DNA of 23,707 nt, from assembly GCF_000006565.2 (NCBI RefSeq), contig NW_017383886.1, positions 1 through 23,707 on the forward strand, in the 5' to 3' direction. Shown piece by piece: positions 11,501 through 21,939 of the stretch. Under the pieces are notes generated by a model. It did no database searches and was not told where the DNA came from. It worked only from the letters and a program-made list of their open reading frames with translations. The DNA is from Toxoplasma gondii ME49 (taxonomy: Eukaryota; Apicomplexa; Conoidasida; Eucoccidiorida; Sarcocystidae). Position numbers and translations under genes: made by a program. The first letter of the stretch is position 1. Each line of letters begins with the position of its first letter.

Positions 11501-12810
11501 GCACGAGAAGCATAACTAGAAGACAACGAAATGCTCCGCTGAATGAAGAGATTAGTGCTGTATTTGCAGCAGCCGTGTAAGCCAATCCGAAGGACTGTCT
11601 TTCAAACAGTCTTGGCTTGTGGAGCAACGTGCAGGCTGTGCCAGCAAAGGGCATGCCGTTATGATATCGACTGTCGGTTTGACTGGCGTTGTGGTTTCGC
11701 TCGGCTCCAGCAACGAAAAGTGCGGACGCAGGTTCAAGGTGACACCTGGCACGGATTAAAGCTCAGGGTTCAGATGATCAGGCATGGTTTCAAAAGGAAG
11801 ACTCAAAGTTCCGCCAAGGAAATACGCACCCTCGCGGCCGAGTGCTCACACACTAACAGGCGACGTTTCAGGGAACTGCTTATCGTGGGCCAATTCTGCA
11901 AATCTGAAGCTCGAGATGGTACGCTGGACAACTGAAAAAAATGTCAATTCCCTGATATCTTGTCATCACGTGGAACAAATTCTGAACGTGACGCTGCGGC
12001 GCGGTCGATGTGGACAGACGTCCCAGATACGAACGGGCCGCCCACGGATTGATATGTTTTCGCCTGTAACTGTAAGCATAAAGGCGCGTCTGCGGTTGCA
12101 GCGGAATGACACCGCTGCTCGAAACAGGCGATGCATGGTTCTCGTCGACAGACGACTGATGCACCGGTGAATGATTGCGCGTTGTCGATCGAAAAACCGT
12201 ACTCAATCTTGACAGGTGCCCTGCCTGCCAGCCGTCGCATCAGGACACCGCGGACAAACGTTGTGCTGTAGCGACACAGTCAGCATCATTCACGGGGGCA
12301 ACGGGACAGCACCACATGCTGTCTCCACACTGGACGCTGCTGGATTTCGTGTGTTTGCCGAGTTGGGAATCGTTGCTGTCAGAATCAGCCGCCAACGATG
12401 GTGACGGTAGTCTGGGTTGAGAATGATTCGCGCAGCGCCATGCCGTGGCCCGTTGATTGGCCGGTGGCGCGAATACATCGAATGGCTGGTTCACTGCAAT
12501 GGTGTATGCAGCCGTTGATAGGGCGACACGCGGCGCGCGAGGGGCTCGACAACGATGGGTTGTAGCGAATCGTGTGTGGACATGTACTCGGGGCGACTAA
12601 GGAGCACTCCCCGTGAGTCACCTTGGAGGGCCCTGGGTGAGGACCTCGGGTTCTGTGGCCCCTGGAAGGGTCAGGCACGGGCCACTGATGTCGAATGGAA
12701 GAGCGCAGCACTGCCGCTGTATATTGGTTCGAGGCGCGATGCAGAGGCGTCGTCGGATTCGCCTGAGCCAGGAGATCACTGATCTTGGTTCCTCGATCAG
12801 GCGGTAGGCT
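11460..12810. repeat. Large duplicate, unit A
   Basis: Unit A aligns with unit B (13140-14490) at a constant offset of 1,680 bases, with no insertion or deletion over about 1,270 bases. The left edge (about 11540-11746) is roughly 85% identical. The middle (11747-12682) differs at only three positions, near 12284, 12400 and 12436. The right edge (12683-12805) diverges again and ends at a shared TTCAGGCGGTAGGCTGA-type segment. Long frames are open on both strands inside the core, but their residues carry no recognisable domain. The three substitutions do not favour any frame. On the minus strand the left edge contains the PTVD motif (11666-11677). Confidence 0.75.
11552..11752 (-). pseudogene. 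PTVD-type paralogue island, unit A (frameshifted)
   Basis: The minus strand carries KPTVD in a 66-codon open frame, matching PTVD of the islands at 14.9-15.2 and 17.4-17.6 kb. The following segment, which in those copies reads VVP...P in the same frame, is here in a different frame (VAPQAKTV, then a stop). The interval between the two anchors on the DNA is 40 bases here, 45 in copy C and 33 in copy D. C and D differ by a multiple of three while this copy does not. A second small length difference breaks the frame upstream of PTVD. This is therefore a decayed copy. The + strand frame (11543-11935) is also open, but no other copy conserves it. Confidence 0.5.
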
Positions 12811-13104
12811 GATGCCACAGCATGATAGCTAGCCCGAAGGAGGATGGAGAGGCACGGTTTGTCGAGGTATTCTGGGGAGGAGGTGTGGAGGGACTCGGGT
12901 TGTTGGGGTGTCGAGTTAGGTACACGACAGGACGGACCCGGTAATTTGCACGTAATTTGGGGCGGTTGTAGCGGTCGGCGGGGCGCTCAATGGGTCATGT
13001 TTTGTGCTCGATGGATCCGGCTCGGCCTGTAGTGAGAGCCGTATGCTGGCTAGAAAGGGGCTCTCGCGTCTCACTCAGGTATTGCACATAATGTGTGGCG
13101 TCTC

Positions 13105-13146
13105 GGAGGCGAGGTCGAATGGCATTCATTAATGCCAGGCGCCTCC
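13105..13146. repeat. Two-stem hairpin at the left edge of unit B
   Basis: GGAGGCG (13105-13111) pairs with CGCCTCC (13140-13146). Inside it, TGGCATT (13120-13126) pairs with AATGCCA (13131-13137) around a CATT loop. It sits just where homology to unit A begins to be traceable, so it could mark a recombination or breakage site. No T-run follows, so I do not call a terminator. Confidence 0.55.
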
Positions 13147-14490
13147 AAAAGACGGTAGCGAGTGCCCCCGAGTCAGTGTCGCACGGGAAGGATAATTCGT
13201 AGACACCGAGGCGATTCGCTGAATGAAGAGATTAGTGCTGTATTTGCAGCAGCTGTGTAAGCCAACCCGAAGGACGCCCTTGCAAGCAGGCTTGGCCTGT
13301 GGGGCAACATACAGGCTGTTCCAGCAAAGGGCATACCTTCACGATATCGACTGTCGGTTTGGCTGGCGTTGTGGATTCGCTCGGTTCCAGTATGAAGAAG
13401 TGCGGACGCGGGTTCATGGTGACACCTGGCATGGATTAAAGCTCAGGGTTCAGATGATCAGGCATGGTTTCAAAAGGAAGACTCAAAGTTCCGCCAAGGA
13501 AATACGCACCCTCGCGGCCGAGTGCTCACACACTAACAGGCGACGTTTCAGGGAACTGCTTATCGTGGGCCAATTCTGCAAATCTGAAGCTCGAGATGGT
13601 ACGCTGGACAACTGAAAAAAATGTCAATTCCCTGATATCTTGTCATCACGTGGAACAAATTCTGAACGTGACGCTGCGGCGCGGTCGATGTGGACAGACG
13701 TCCCAGATACGAACGGGCCGCCCACGGATTGATATGTTTTCGCCTGTAACTGTAAGCATAAAGGCGCGTCTGCGGTTGCAGCGGAATGACACCGCTGCTC
13801 GAAACAGGCGATGCATGGTTCTCGTCGACAGACGACTGATGCACCGGTGAATGATTGCGCGTTGTCGATCGAAAAACCGTACTCAATCTTGACAGGTGCC
13901 CTGCCTGCCAGCCGTCGCATCAGGACACCGCGGACAAACGTTGTGCTGTAGCGACACAGTCGGCATCATTCACGGGGGCAACGGGACAGCACCACATGCT
14001 GTCTCCACACTGGACGCTGCTGGATTTCGTGTGTTTGCCGAGTTGGGAATCGTTGCTGTCAGAATCAGCCGCCAACGATGTTGACGGTAGTCTGGGTTGA
14101 GAATGATTCGCGCAGCTCCATGCCGTGGCCCGTTGATTGGCCGGTGGCGCGAATACATCGAATGGCTGGTTCACTGCAATGGTGTATGCAGCCGTTGATA
14201 GGGCGACACGCGGCGCGCGAGGGGCTCGACAACGATGGGTTGTAGCGAATCGTGTGTGGACATGTACTCGGGGCGACTAAGGAGCACTCCCCGTGAGTCA
14301 CCTTGGAGGGCCCTGGGTGAGGACCTCGGGTTCTGTGGCCCCTGGAAGGGTCAGGCACGGGCCTCTGATGTCGAATGGACGAGCACAGCACTGCCGCTTC
14401 ATTTTGGTTCGAGGCGCGATGCAGAGGCGTCGTCTGATTCGCCTGAGCCAGGAGATCACTGGTATTGGTTCCCCGTTCAGGCGGTAGGCT
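13140..14490. repeat. Large duplicate, unit B
   Basis: Second copy of unit A, offset by exactly 1,680 bases. The 936-bp core at 13427-14362 is nearly identical to that of A. The left edge gradually loses similarity between 13217 and 13140, and the right edge ends near the CAGGCGGTAGGCTGA segment at 14478-14492. A related GTCAGGCGGTAGGCAG segment at about 10252-10267 suggests a further, much older unit end. Confidence 0.75.
13232..13432 (-). pseudogene. PTVD-type paralogue island, unit B (frameshifted)
   Basis: This minus-strand 66-codon frame parallels the one in unit A. It has KPTVD at the same place, and VAPQAKPACKGV in a shifted frame where copies C and D read on in one frame. Compared with unit A it differs at about 30 of 217 bases, giving changes at roughly a third of residues in either strand's frame. 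That rate does not suggest purifying selection on a protein. It is probably a relic of the same exon as in units C and D. Confidence 0.5.
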
Positions 14491-14564
14491 GAGGCTGGAT
14501 CACATGATACCACGATGACGACGTCGATCAAGAACTGAGACACTTGGAGTGTGGATGTGTCGGG

Positions 14565-14840
14565 TGAGGAACACGACGGTGACGAGACGAGAAGCTGCAG
14601 TGAATGGGGCGTATGAGTGCTGCGTGGAAGAGCGCTCGATGTCTTCAGTTGTGCTTCGATGGAACATTATTTGGACCGTAGTGTGCGCAGTGTGAGAGCT
14701 AATCAGGGTCGGTGAGCGAATGATGGAAAGGATGCGCATGAGAGTGGAAGCTTGCAGCTGAGCTCGGACACTATTTGTTTTTCCCTGCCTCCACCCGGGG
14801 ACGACGGCACGGTCTCGCGAGTGAACATTTCACTAACACC
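14565..14840. repeat. Diverged repeat shared with 11230-11500 (upstream part of C)
   Basis: Counterpart of the block left of unit A. It contains the same TTTCCCTGCCTCCACCCGG run (14780-14798) and GCGCAGTGTGAGAGCTAATCAGGGTCGGTGAGC where A has GCGCAGTGTGAGCGCTATTCAGGTTCGGTGAGC. It leads directly into the PTVD island of unit C. The offset to A here is about 3,335 bases, close to twice the 1,680-base period. Confidence 0.55.
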
Positions 14841-14869
14841 GTGACGCACTGAGTGGAGGGGTTAGAGCC

Positions 14870-15226
14870 TTAGTTGTAGCAACTGGCGGACTGAGCAGGC
14901 TCGACGCTCACGGAAACGGGCTTGGCGTGAGGAACAACATTCAGGCGGTGCAAAAAGGCGTGACGGCACGCCTTTGTGACATCAACTGTCGGTTCGAACG
15001 GCTTTATCGCGTTGTTCAGCTCCAGAAAAGCCAAAGTGCGGACGCGGGTTGATAATGACAGCGGGCACTCATGCGGTACCGTCGGATGGGGATGAATGTG
15101 ATGCGAGTCGCAGGCGTCGCCGCCAACACTGTTGTATGACAAGAGTAGAACGGTACGCCGAGGGTGTGTGCACCTTCTTCGCGGAGAACTGCGGAAGCAG
15201 CAATACGCGAATTGTTCCGGTAATGC
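14870..15226 (-). CDS. Unknown PTVD-type protein fragment, copy C
   Basis: The minus-strand frame is open from 15226 (after a TAA) to a stop at 14870, 119 codons, with an ATG at 15142. Counting from that ATG, it shows YN (3-4), GGD (7-9), Cys11, HHI (14-16), VP (22-23), IKP (46-48), PTVD (51-54), VVP (69-71), PVSV (75-78) and Ser85. Copy D at 17373-17825 has the same landmarks in the same order. Spacing is identical from GGD to VP, and the length differences after that are whole codons. Spaced identity kept in one frame between two diverged loci is the best sign of coding ancestry in the array. No signal peptide or membrane segment is clear. It could be one exon of a minus-strand gene or a young pseudogene. 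Function unknown. Confidence 0.45.
   Translation of the reverse strand, partial: ALPEQFAYCCFRSSPRRRCTHPRRTVLLLSYNSVGGDACDSHHIHPHPTVPHECPLSLSTRVRTLAFLELNNAIKPFEPTVDVTKACRHAFLHRLNVVPHAKPVSVSVEPAQSASCYN
14954..14975. repeat. Perfect 9-bp hairpin inside copy C
   Basis: AAAGGCGTG (14954-14962) pairs perfectly with CACGCCTTT (14967-14975) around an ACGG loop. It falls in the segment between PTVD and VVP, exactly where the four copies differ in length (45 bases here, 40 in A and B, 33 in D). This suggests that hairpin-driven slippage made the length changes. Confidence 0.6.
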
Positions 15227-15299
15227 TTATCGTAAACCCATAGGAGTGGAGCGAAAGTTGTATCTCGATTACGTGCTGTATGCCCACGAATGACTTAGC

Positions 15300-16250
15300 C
15301 CGTTTGTAGCGACTATTACATACTTCCTTGATATACACCTGGGGCAAACGTTGACTCATGGGGACACGAGGTCGCAAGTCACCGTCAACAAAGCAAGATT
15401 GGCTGCCCACCGCTAAAGACAAATTTGGGGGTGTCGATATCGTGAACCCTGCTATTTGTCTGTCATTGTCGTGGTCAGCTTCAGACAGTACGTCACAACA
15501 CAAATGGCGCTGGTAACGCAATGCGAGTCGAGTGCATGAGAGCGCTGGCGAACTGTACGAAACCGGTACCAGTGACTCGGAAAGGTTGTATGTAAATGGG
15601 TTGATGGGTACAATGAGGAGAAATCTTCGGAGCCTGCTACTAGTGTCGGGAAAGTCACTTTGCTGCGATTTTGAAGGGATGACAGATCCGGCCATTGGGG
15701 AAAGGCGTGACGAAGGACGAGATGCTTCAACAATACGTCCGGTCTCGGTCCCCTGACGAGGACACAGGGGATTCGGCAGCTGCTGCGATCAAGCATTCGT
15801 GACGCATGTTTCAGTGGCAATGCGTGCAGCGAGAGCGTGCGAATCTACAGTGACGTCGTGTCAGGGCATGGGTTTCGTGTTTGATCGAGGCCGTTGCAGA
15901 TGCCGCGTATCGCCCAGTGGAGACGGGAACTCCCTTGTGAAGTATGGCAACGTGCCTCGAATTGTAGAGCGACTAGGCAAACTGTGACGCGTAAATATAG
16001 CAAGAATAGACGGTGGTGGCCGCGACCCTGATGATGCACGTGGTTGGCGTCTCTTCATAGACGTGTTTTTGCCATTTGCTAGCACTTTGCTTCGTGGGGT
16101 TTCCGGCATCAGTGGCGGGGTCGGGCGTGGACAAGGGTGCCTTGTGAAGCACGAGCTTCGTCCTGTGGGGATTGCATAATGTCGTCTATGCTATTCCTTT
16201 GACGCAACAACATTGTTCCTAGAGGCGTAGGCCAACACGTCGTGTAATGC
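15300..16250. other. No supported gene
   Basis: A 208-codon minus-strand frame (15069-15695) and overlapping shorter ones occur, but they show no motif or second copy. The strand bias toward G on the + strand weakens here before reversing to the right. Confidence 0.4.
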
Positions 16251-16259
16251 ACTGCATCG

Positions 16260-16800
16260 ATGCATCCGCCCTCTGCGGTGCACATGTCGCCCGATGGAAC
16301 TCGTCAGCCTCTCCCCTCATGGTGCCATGCTGACCCCCGCAATATCAACGGACAAACGAATCAATGGGCACCTCCTTGACCCATAACAACCCTACCTGTC
16401 TCCATGCCAATACGTTGCTTATTGATTTTCTCGTCTACGCATCCTGCCAGACAATTTCCCGAACGATGCCCCATTCCTGACATCCGCAGCAAACTACTAA
16501 AGCAGTCCTCCGGTACCATTCGTCACGCCGGGAGTGCTGAAGGTAAGAACCGTCATTTGGGACACTCCCTCTAGTACGAAGATTTGTGCTCAATAGGCAT
16601 TCAACAACGTGACTGTGTGCCACCATTCTGGTGGGGAAGCCACACACTGCCATCTGTGTAGTGCCACTCAGATGATGGTGGTGGCTGCGAGTAGGCTCGG
16701 TGTTTCCTGAACGGACACCACAAGCAATCGCCGGCTACCTTACGCGGCAAACATCTCCGATACGTTCCGATCCAAATTCAACATAAAGAACGACGTGCGA
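16260..16800. other. C-rich island with reversed strand bias
   Basis: The + strand becomes C-rich, for example 20 C and 7 G in 16381-16440, and reverts to G-rich from about 16860. No frame with a recognisable domain is seen on either strand. A 12-base palindrome TGCATCGATGCA lies at its left border (16253-16264). It could be an inverted segment or a gene read in the opposite sense to its neighbours. Confidence 0.5.
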
Positions 16801-17372
16801 CTTAGGTGAGTCTTATCGCGTATTTTCCATCAACCAGAGAACGCCTGGCGAAATAATTTTGGGCTCACATGTGCCCGGAGGCAAGAATTTGGGTTGAGGA
16901 CGGAAAAAACAAGGCTCTCGAACTGGTCTTGGAGGTCCGTATGGGACAACGGAGTACGCCTGAATGGAATTCAAGGCGTGGTAATGGGAGTACGCCGTAT
17001 AATCGAACAGTCTAGGTGTGCAATGGCGAACCGTCCACCCAGTCGGGTGGGTGTCAATGCCAAGCAACTCAAGACGCAGCAGTCGAGTGTCATATGAAGC
17101 GGCAGGTCGACGCGGGAAAGGAGCGATGGGAGGTGGATCACGTTCCAGGCATCGGGGGACGATTCTTTATTGTGTCCTCTGCCGGGTCTGTGCTATTACC
17201 CTTTGCTCAGACTGAGGAGGTAGTTGGACATGTAATGGGCGGTCAAGACAGTGTAGGAGTTCACTGGCGTCACGTGTGCAGGAATGTGCGTTTGATCGGG
17301 TGACCTTGAGCTGTTCGCTTGATGCCCAAACAGCAAGATAATGCCCAGCATGTTGACACAGTTGACTAGTTT

Positions 17373-17825
17373 TCAGTGGATTTGAGACTCAGGAGGCTTC
17401 ATGCACACGGGAACCGGCGCGGTAAGTGGAACGACATGTTTGCACGCACGACGGCCCTCTCTGTTGTCTACGGTTGGTCTGATTGGCTTTATGGGTTGGG
17501 TGGGTTCACAGGCAGTATGCGCGGGGCTTGCCGGTGACACGAAATGGTTATCGGGCACCATCTGCAGGGCGAAAATGTGGTGACCGGGGCAGGTATCACC
17601 ACCATTGTCGTTATAAGGAAGCCCAGCGTACAAGATCTCGCGGGATGCGTGGTGGGACAACGGAGAAAAAAATTGAGCGCCGAAGGGAATCCGCGGCTTT
17701 GAGACTGGATGCGGTGAAAGCGCCTGGTGCACGAAAGCATCGCCGACTTGTTGCCGAAAGCTGCCACATGAAGCAGGATAAGGGTCCACGGAAGAGGGCT
17801 GAACCTGTTGCTTTGCTTCCCTCAC
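17373..17825 (-). CDS. Unknown PTVD-type protein fragment, copy D (longest)
   Basis: This 150-codon minus-strand frame is the most complete member of the PTVD group. The C-terminal half carries YN (71-72), GGD (75-77), Cys79, HHI (82-84), VP (90-91), IKP (112-114), PTVD (117-120), VVP (131-133), PVPV (137-140) and Ser147, matching copy C. The N-terminal 70 residues (Gln- and Ser-rich, then Pro/His-rich) have no counterpart that I could find, and the start codon is simply the first in frame. The region is soluble-looking and has no clear transmembrane segment. It lies 2.2 kb to the right of copy C and has the same orientation. No family recognised. It may be a single exon or a remnant. Confidence 0.45.
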   Translation of the reverse strand: MREAKQQVQPSSVDPYPASCGSFRQQVGDAFVHQALSPHPVSKPRIPFGAQFFSPLSHHASREILYAGLPYNDNGGDTCPGHHIFALQMVPDNHFVSPASPAHTACEPTQPIKPIRPTVDNREGRRACKHVVPLTAPVPVCMKPPESQIH

Positions 17826-17969
17826 CTACTCGAGTACCGTACAACGCTGATGCGATCGGTAGGCTGAGCGACATTGTCTTGCGGATTGTTGCCAGAACAA
17901 GGCAGTACGGCTGCTGCGACACGGTGGCACGCGACAGCTGCTGCCTACCATCGAGTTTCATCTGATGAT

Positions 17970-20900
17970 TGATGACACATCAGCGCTGTATCTGAGGTTC
18001 TCATCAGTGAACGAGTCGAGAGCGCCCCATTATACTTCACCGTTGCGGCTCGGCGACTTGGAATTCTGCAGTGGCAATACCCCGCACATCACTACGGTTT
18101 TCTTCTTGGCGAGTTCCCGTGTGCGTAGTCCGTAGAAGGAAAAGGCACAGCGTCCCTTATGTCTCCATAAACAAAGCGACAACGCACCTGAAGCCAGTTG
18201 GTGCCTCAGCGCAGTCCCTGAAACTGATAGAAACATGAGACGTTGCATTGTCGCAGAAAACATTATTTACAACTGTGATTAGCTATCCTGCATGAGTTTT
18301 CGCGATTATCTACAGCGTCCGAAATGCGCCACTCCCAGTCCGAGACTACACAGTCGGCCCACCATCCTCCACACAGGGGAAAAGGGGGGGGTACCAAGTG
18401 TCCATAAAGAACACCAATTTTGAAGGATGGGTTTCAAGGTTATTAGCGGAAGACGTATTCCTGTGCAGGCAAAGGAGAATTCCGACGTTGCCTATGGAGG
18501 TCCACAAGCACGTGACAGATAGCGGAACACATTAGCATTGTGCAGGGTGGGAACTGAGTTTGAAATGTTATACCACCGGTACCGGAGACAGAGAGAGAGC
18601 AAATAGGGTCGAAACCCGCGGCCATCACCTTCGGATTTTCCTTCTGGCAGAACCGAGTGCTCCACCTGCTGACAATAACGGATGCAAGCCCAGGACACCA
18701 CCAGCACCAGAAGGAGCGGCTTTGTCAGTCAGCTGAGTATATACGGGCCAGTGTTGTTGCACCAGGCAGCGCTGAGCACAAACAAATTTCTGCCGCAAGG
18801 AAGGTTTTTACACAATTCATGCCCTAACCCGCTTCCAGCAGGGCCATCAGCGTTTGAGATGTCAGCAGTCTCCATACGGGGATCACACTCCTGAACTATG
18901 CAGCTGGTATCTCGTGTCGCCCTTGGCCGTCGCAGCCTGTGACCGACGCAGGCGGTGGCGTGTTGGGCTTTGTTTATGTTATTGGCCATGTGACGGGTCT
19001 CTTCAAATGTGATCGTGATTTCTTCCATCGTTCTCAGCTTCTGTGCATGTCGTAGGTGAGAGATCGGACACGTGATACCGTACACTGGATGATCCTTGCT
19101 TTTCGCTGTTCTATACGACACTGACGCAGGAATGCAAGCGTACAGCGGCAAGAGGCATTCGGTATTCTGACATCTAAAAGCGTCTCTTGGGGTAGCACTA
19201 CTCGATGTGATTTCATAAGGCAGATAGTATGGGTGGCGCGGATCGCAGAATCGCTTTGATCGTATAAATGCCATATCGAACAGTTGCGGGTGGTTCGAGT
19301 GTGTGCGTTCGTGATTGTGTGTCTCGTGGATCCAGACGGACCTTCTTGTCCATGGGTTTAGGTGTGGATTACTTTGGAGTGGGTTGAGGGAGTGCAGAGC
19401 CGCTGTGCAAGACAAGTGTAACAGTGGTTGGGGAACACTTTCCACAACGTTGAGTGACGTGTGGTCGTGGCATTTACCCAGGTGCGGAAAGGATGAGCTG
19501 GCTGGAAGGAGGGGGGTATCGATGAGACTCAAATACTGGGCTGGGGAAGCATACGATGTAGGCCTCGGCTCCGCCTATGTTTATGACTGGTGCAATGGGG
19601 AAGGAACAACGGAGTTTTCTAACCCCTGACTCTTCATGTCAATCTGGATGTAGCGGTACAAGCTGTACACAAAGGATTCCTTAACTCAGACTGACGAGTT
19701 AAGGAGCCACAGACTAAGAAAGAACATTTGCTCCCCAATTTTAGGAACTGGGTGCTGTCGAATGGCAGAAAGAGGTGTCCATTTCAAGGATACGAATTCT
19801 TTGCTGTCCGACATTTTTCGCAAAAAGACTCCCCTTCTTTCCCTTCTCAAGTTCCCCGCTGCTACCTATACAAAGGCGTACATGGTGGATCTGCATCTCC
19901 GGAGTTTCGCGTTGACCATGGTTTCTCATTTGTACTTGATACATGAGAGTATTTCTCTCTAAACGACTTGGCACACCTCTCTGACGAGCATCCACGATTT
20001 TGATTGTGCAAGCGTGGCGCCGGCAACGACACTGGCAATGCCTTCGTACGACTATACTGGATGAAGCGTTGTCGTACGTTGAGTTCACCACCCGTCTATC
20101 TTGAGTACGCATTCACAGCTTTTCGTAGAGTGTTGTTTTCTGTGACCTCATCCCTAGTCGGGTCAGTTTGTCTGACCCGTCAAGTCCAGCTGGGGGAGAG
20201 GGCGAAGGGCAGTGGCAGCATAGGTGAGAGTGAAGCTGCAGGTAGAACGTAAAAGATGTAGATGAGAGACACCTTCGATGAACTACGTGAAGGTATGATG
20301 GGGCGATTGATGCAAGACTTCTCACAGTCATTCCTGCTTTTGACCAACAGATGAGGTCGATGCCATGTTTAACCCTCGCTTTTTGCTGGTATTTGACTTT
20401 CCCATCCCCTTTGTACGGTCTGCGTGAATGGGTAGAAACGCTGAAGACCATGTGGAGAGGTTAAGGGACTGATCATGTCAACGGGGTACTCCATCAGGCG
20501 TCCGCGAGAGGAAGTACACATGCGAGCACTAATACAGGTGGCCAGTTGTGGTACAGTCCCGATGATATTCTCCGGTATGCTTCACGTAGATTGAGCATCT
20601 TTTCTCCTGTTGTGACATGCGTCGTTGCCGCGACTGCTGCATCTTCAGAAACGTGGACAGTGTTCAGAACAGAAGGGCGATTAGATGGACTTACAGAGTT
20701 GGAATAACATGTCAACGAACAAGAGTGATGAGACGAGGCGGCAGCAGGTGACCGGATGGAAGAGAATGTTAACATGATACTTTTGCTCGTTTCTGATAGA
20801 AGTTTGTCTGCATGCGCTTTCATTTGGGCGAAGGAGTCTTTGCTCTGACCGCGTGTGTCCACGGAAGACGAGCTTGATGGGCGCGCACGAGGATTCGCTG

Positions 20901-21900
20901 AAATGACAAATCCTGTGTCTTACTCAAGAGCCGTGCTCCATGCCTGTTTACATTGGTTACCAGTCTGGTGTATTGTCTACGTCGCCCTCTTACGGACTGG
21001 GAAAACAAACAATCGACAAAAGAATAGCCTGCAGAGCAAGGCCATGGAATTAAACAGTCAGGAGGGAACTGTACCCTTAGTCCGCAGAGCGATGTGGGTG
21101 GCAAAGCCACCGGACCGAACGTAGTCTTCAGCTACACGTAGCTCGAATCCTTTTCTTACTCATCCCGATCTCTCCGCAGCGATTTCTGCTGCTGCATGCT
21201 CATTTGTATCCTCGCTATGAAAGGCACGAAGGAAGACGAAGAAGGCGGCTGTTAGTGCCACATATGCGCTCTAAAGGAAGAGAAAATCGTGTGGCCGAAT
21301 ATAACGGGAAAGCAACGATGAAAGGGTGAAGAGGTCTGGATTCCACAGTAAAGCAGAGCTATTCTGCTTTTTCGTCAGCTAACAATGCAGGGAATAGTGG
21401 AAGAAGGTGATTTGCTGTTCAGCTTCCATTTTCGTCCCCCTCCAAATAATGTAAGGAATTGGGGGGAAAGAAAGCGAAGGGTTTGCAGGAATACGAGCAG
21501 AAGAACAACCCAGCCGGAAATTTGCGGTTTCGGAGTACTGGAAGTTTCAGACTCGCCTTCAACTTAGGAAAAACGTCCTGGCTGTCTCATAAACGTCAGC
21601 AAAGCGCAGACCTCCGTGAACTTCGTTTCCGCGTGTGGCGTGAACGTAGTTCGTGATTACATCTGCACACTTGAAACTTTACCAAAAAAAAGATCCAAGC
21701 GCTGTCCCTGAGTCCACATGCTGCTGAACAGGCAGAAAGTTGTTTTCAATTTCTATGTCCGACGCCTGTTCAATCGTTCAGCTCCATTGTTTGTTGAATT
21801 CACAAGGTCAGGAACACCTCTATGCACACACTCACACAGCACAACATGTTGTCGTTACTACAAAAAAGTTGTTTACATCAAGGTACATGTGTACGAATTG
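17970..21900. other. No supported gene; mixed composition
   Basis: Strand bias varies: C- and A-rich around 18.3-18.9 kb, G-rich at 19.3-19.6 kb, A-rich near 21.0-21.7 kb. The longest frame, 267 codons on the minus strand at 18729-19532, reads without any recognisable motif, hydrophobic core or repeat. An eight-G run lies at 18384-18391. I see no RNA gene or mobile element in this stretch. Confidence 0.45.
20159..20179. repeat. Perfect 8-bp hairpin
   Basis: CGGGTCAG (20159-20166) pairs with CTGACCCG (20172-20179) around a five-base TTTGT loop. No T-run follows on either strand and no gene is supported next to it, so the role is unknown. Confidence 0.6.
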
Positions 21901-21939
21901 GTTCTTAGTATTTCGGGAGCTTTTAGGTTCTATCGGAGT

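Noticed and set aside
11543..11935. + strand 130-codon frame duplicated in unit B (13223-13615)
   Set aside because: Its duplication is explained by the DNA repeat. In the diverged left edge over a quarter of residues change, and copies C and D do not keep this frame.
15069..15695. 208-codon minus-strand frame overlapping copy C
   Set aside because: It is in a different frame from the conserved C/D block and has no motif. It is likely a shadow frame.
18729..19532. Longest open frame in the window, 267 codons on the minus strand
   Set aside because: Its translation shows no motif, hydrophobic core, repeat or paralogue in the window. In DNA of even composition a frame this long can arise by chance, so it is not called a gene.
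21130..21160. tRNA-like TAGCTCGAATCC segment
   Set aside because: The T-arm stem does not close, and no D-arm, anticodon arm or acceptor stem is found upstream.
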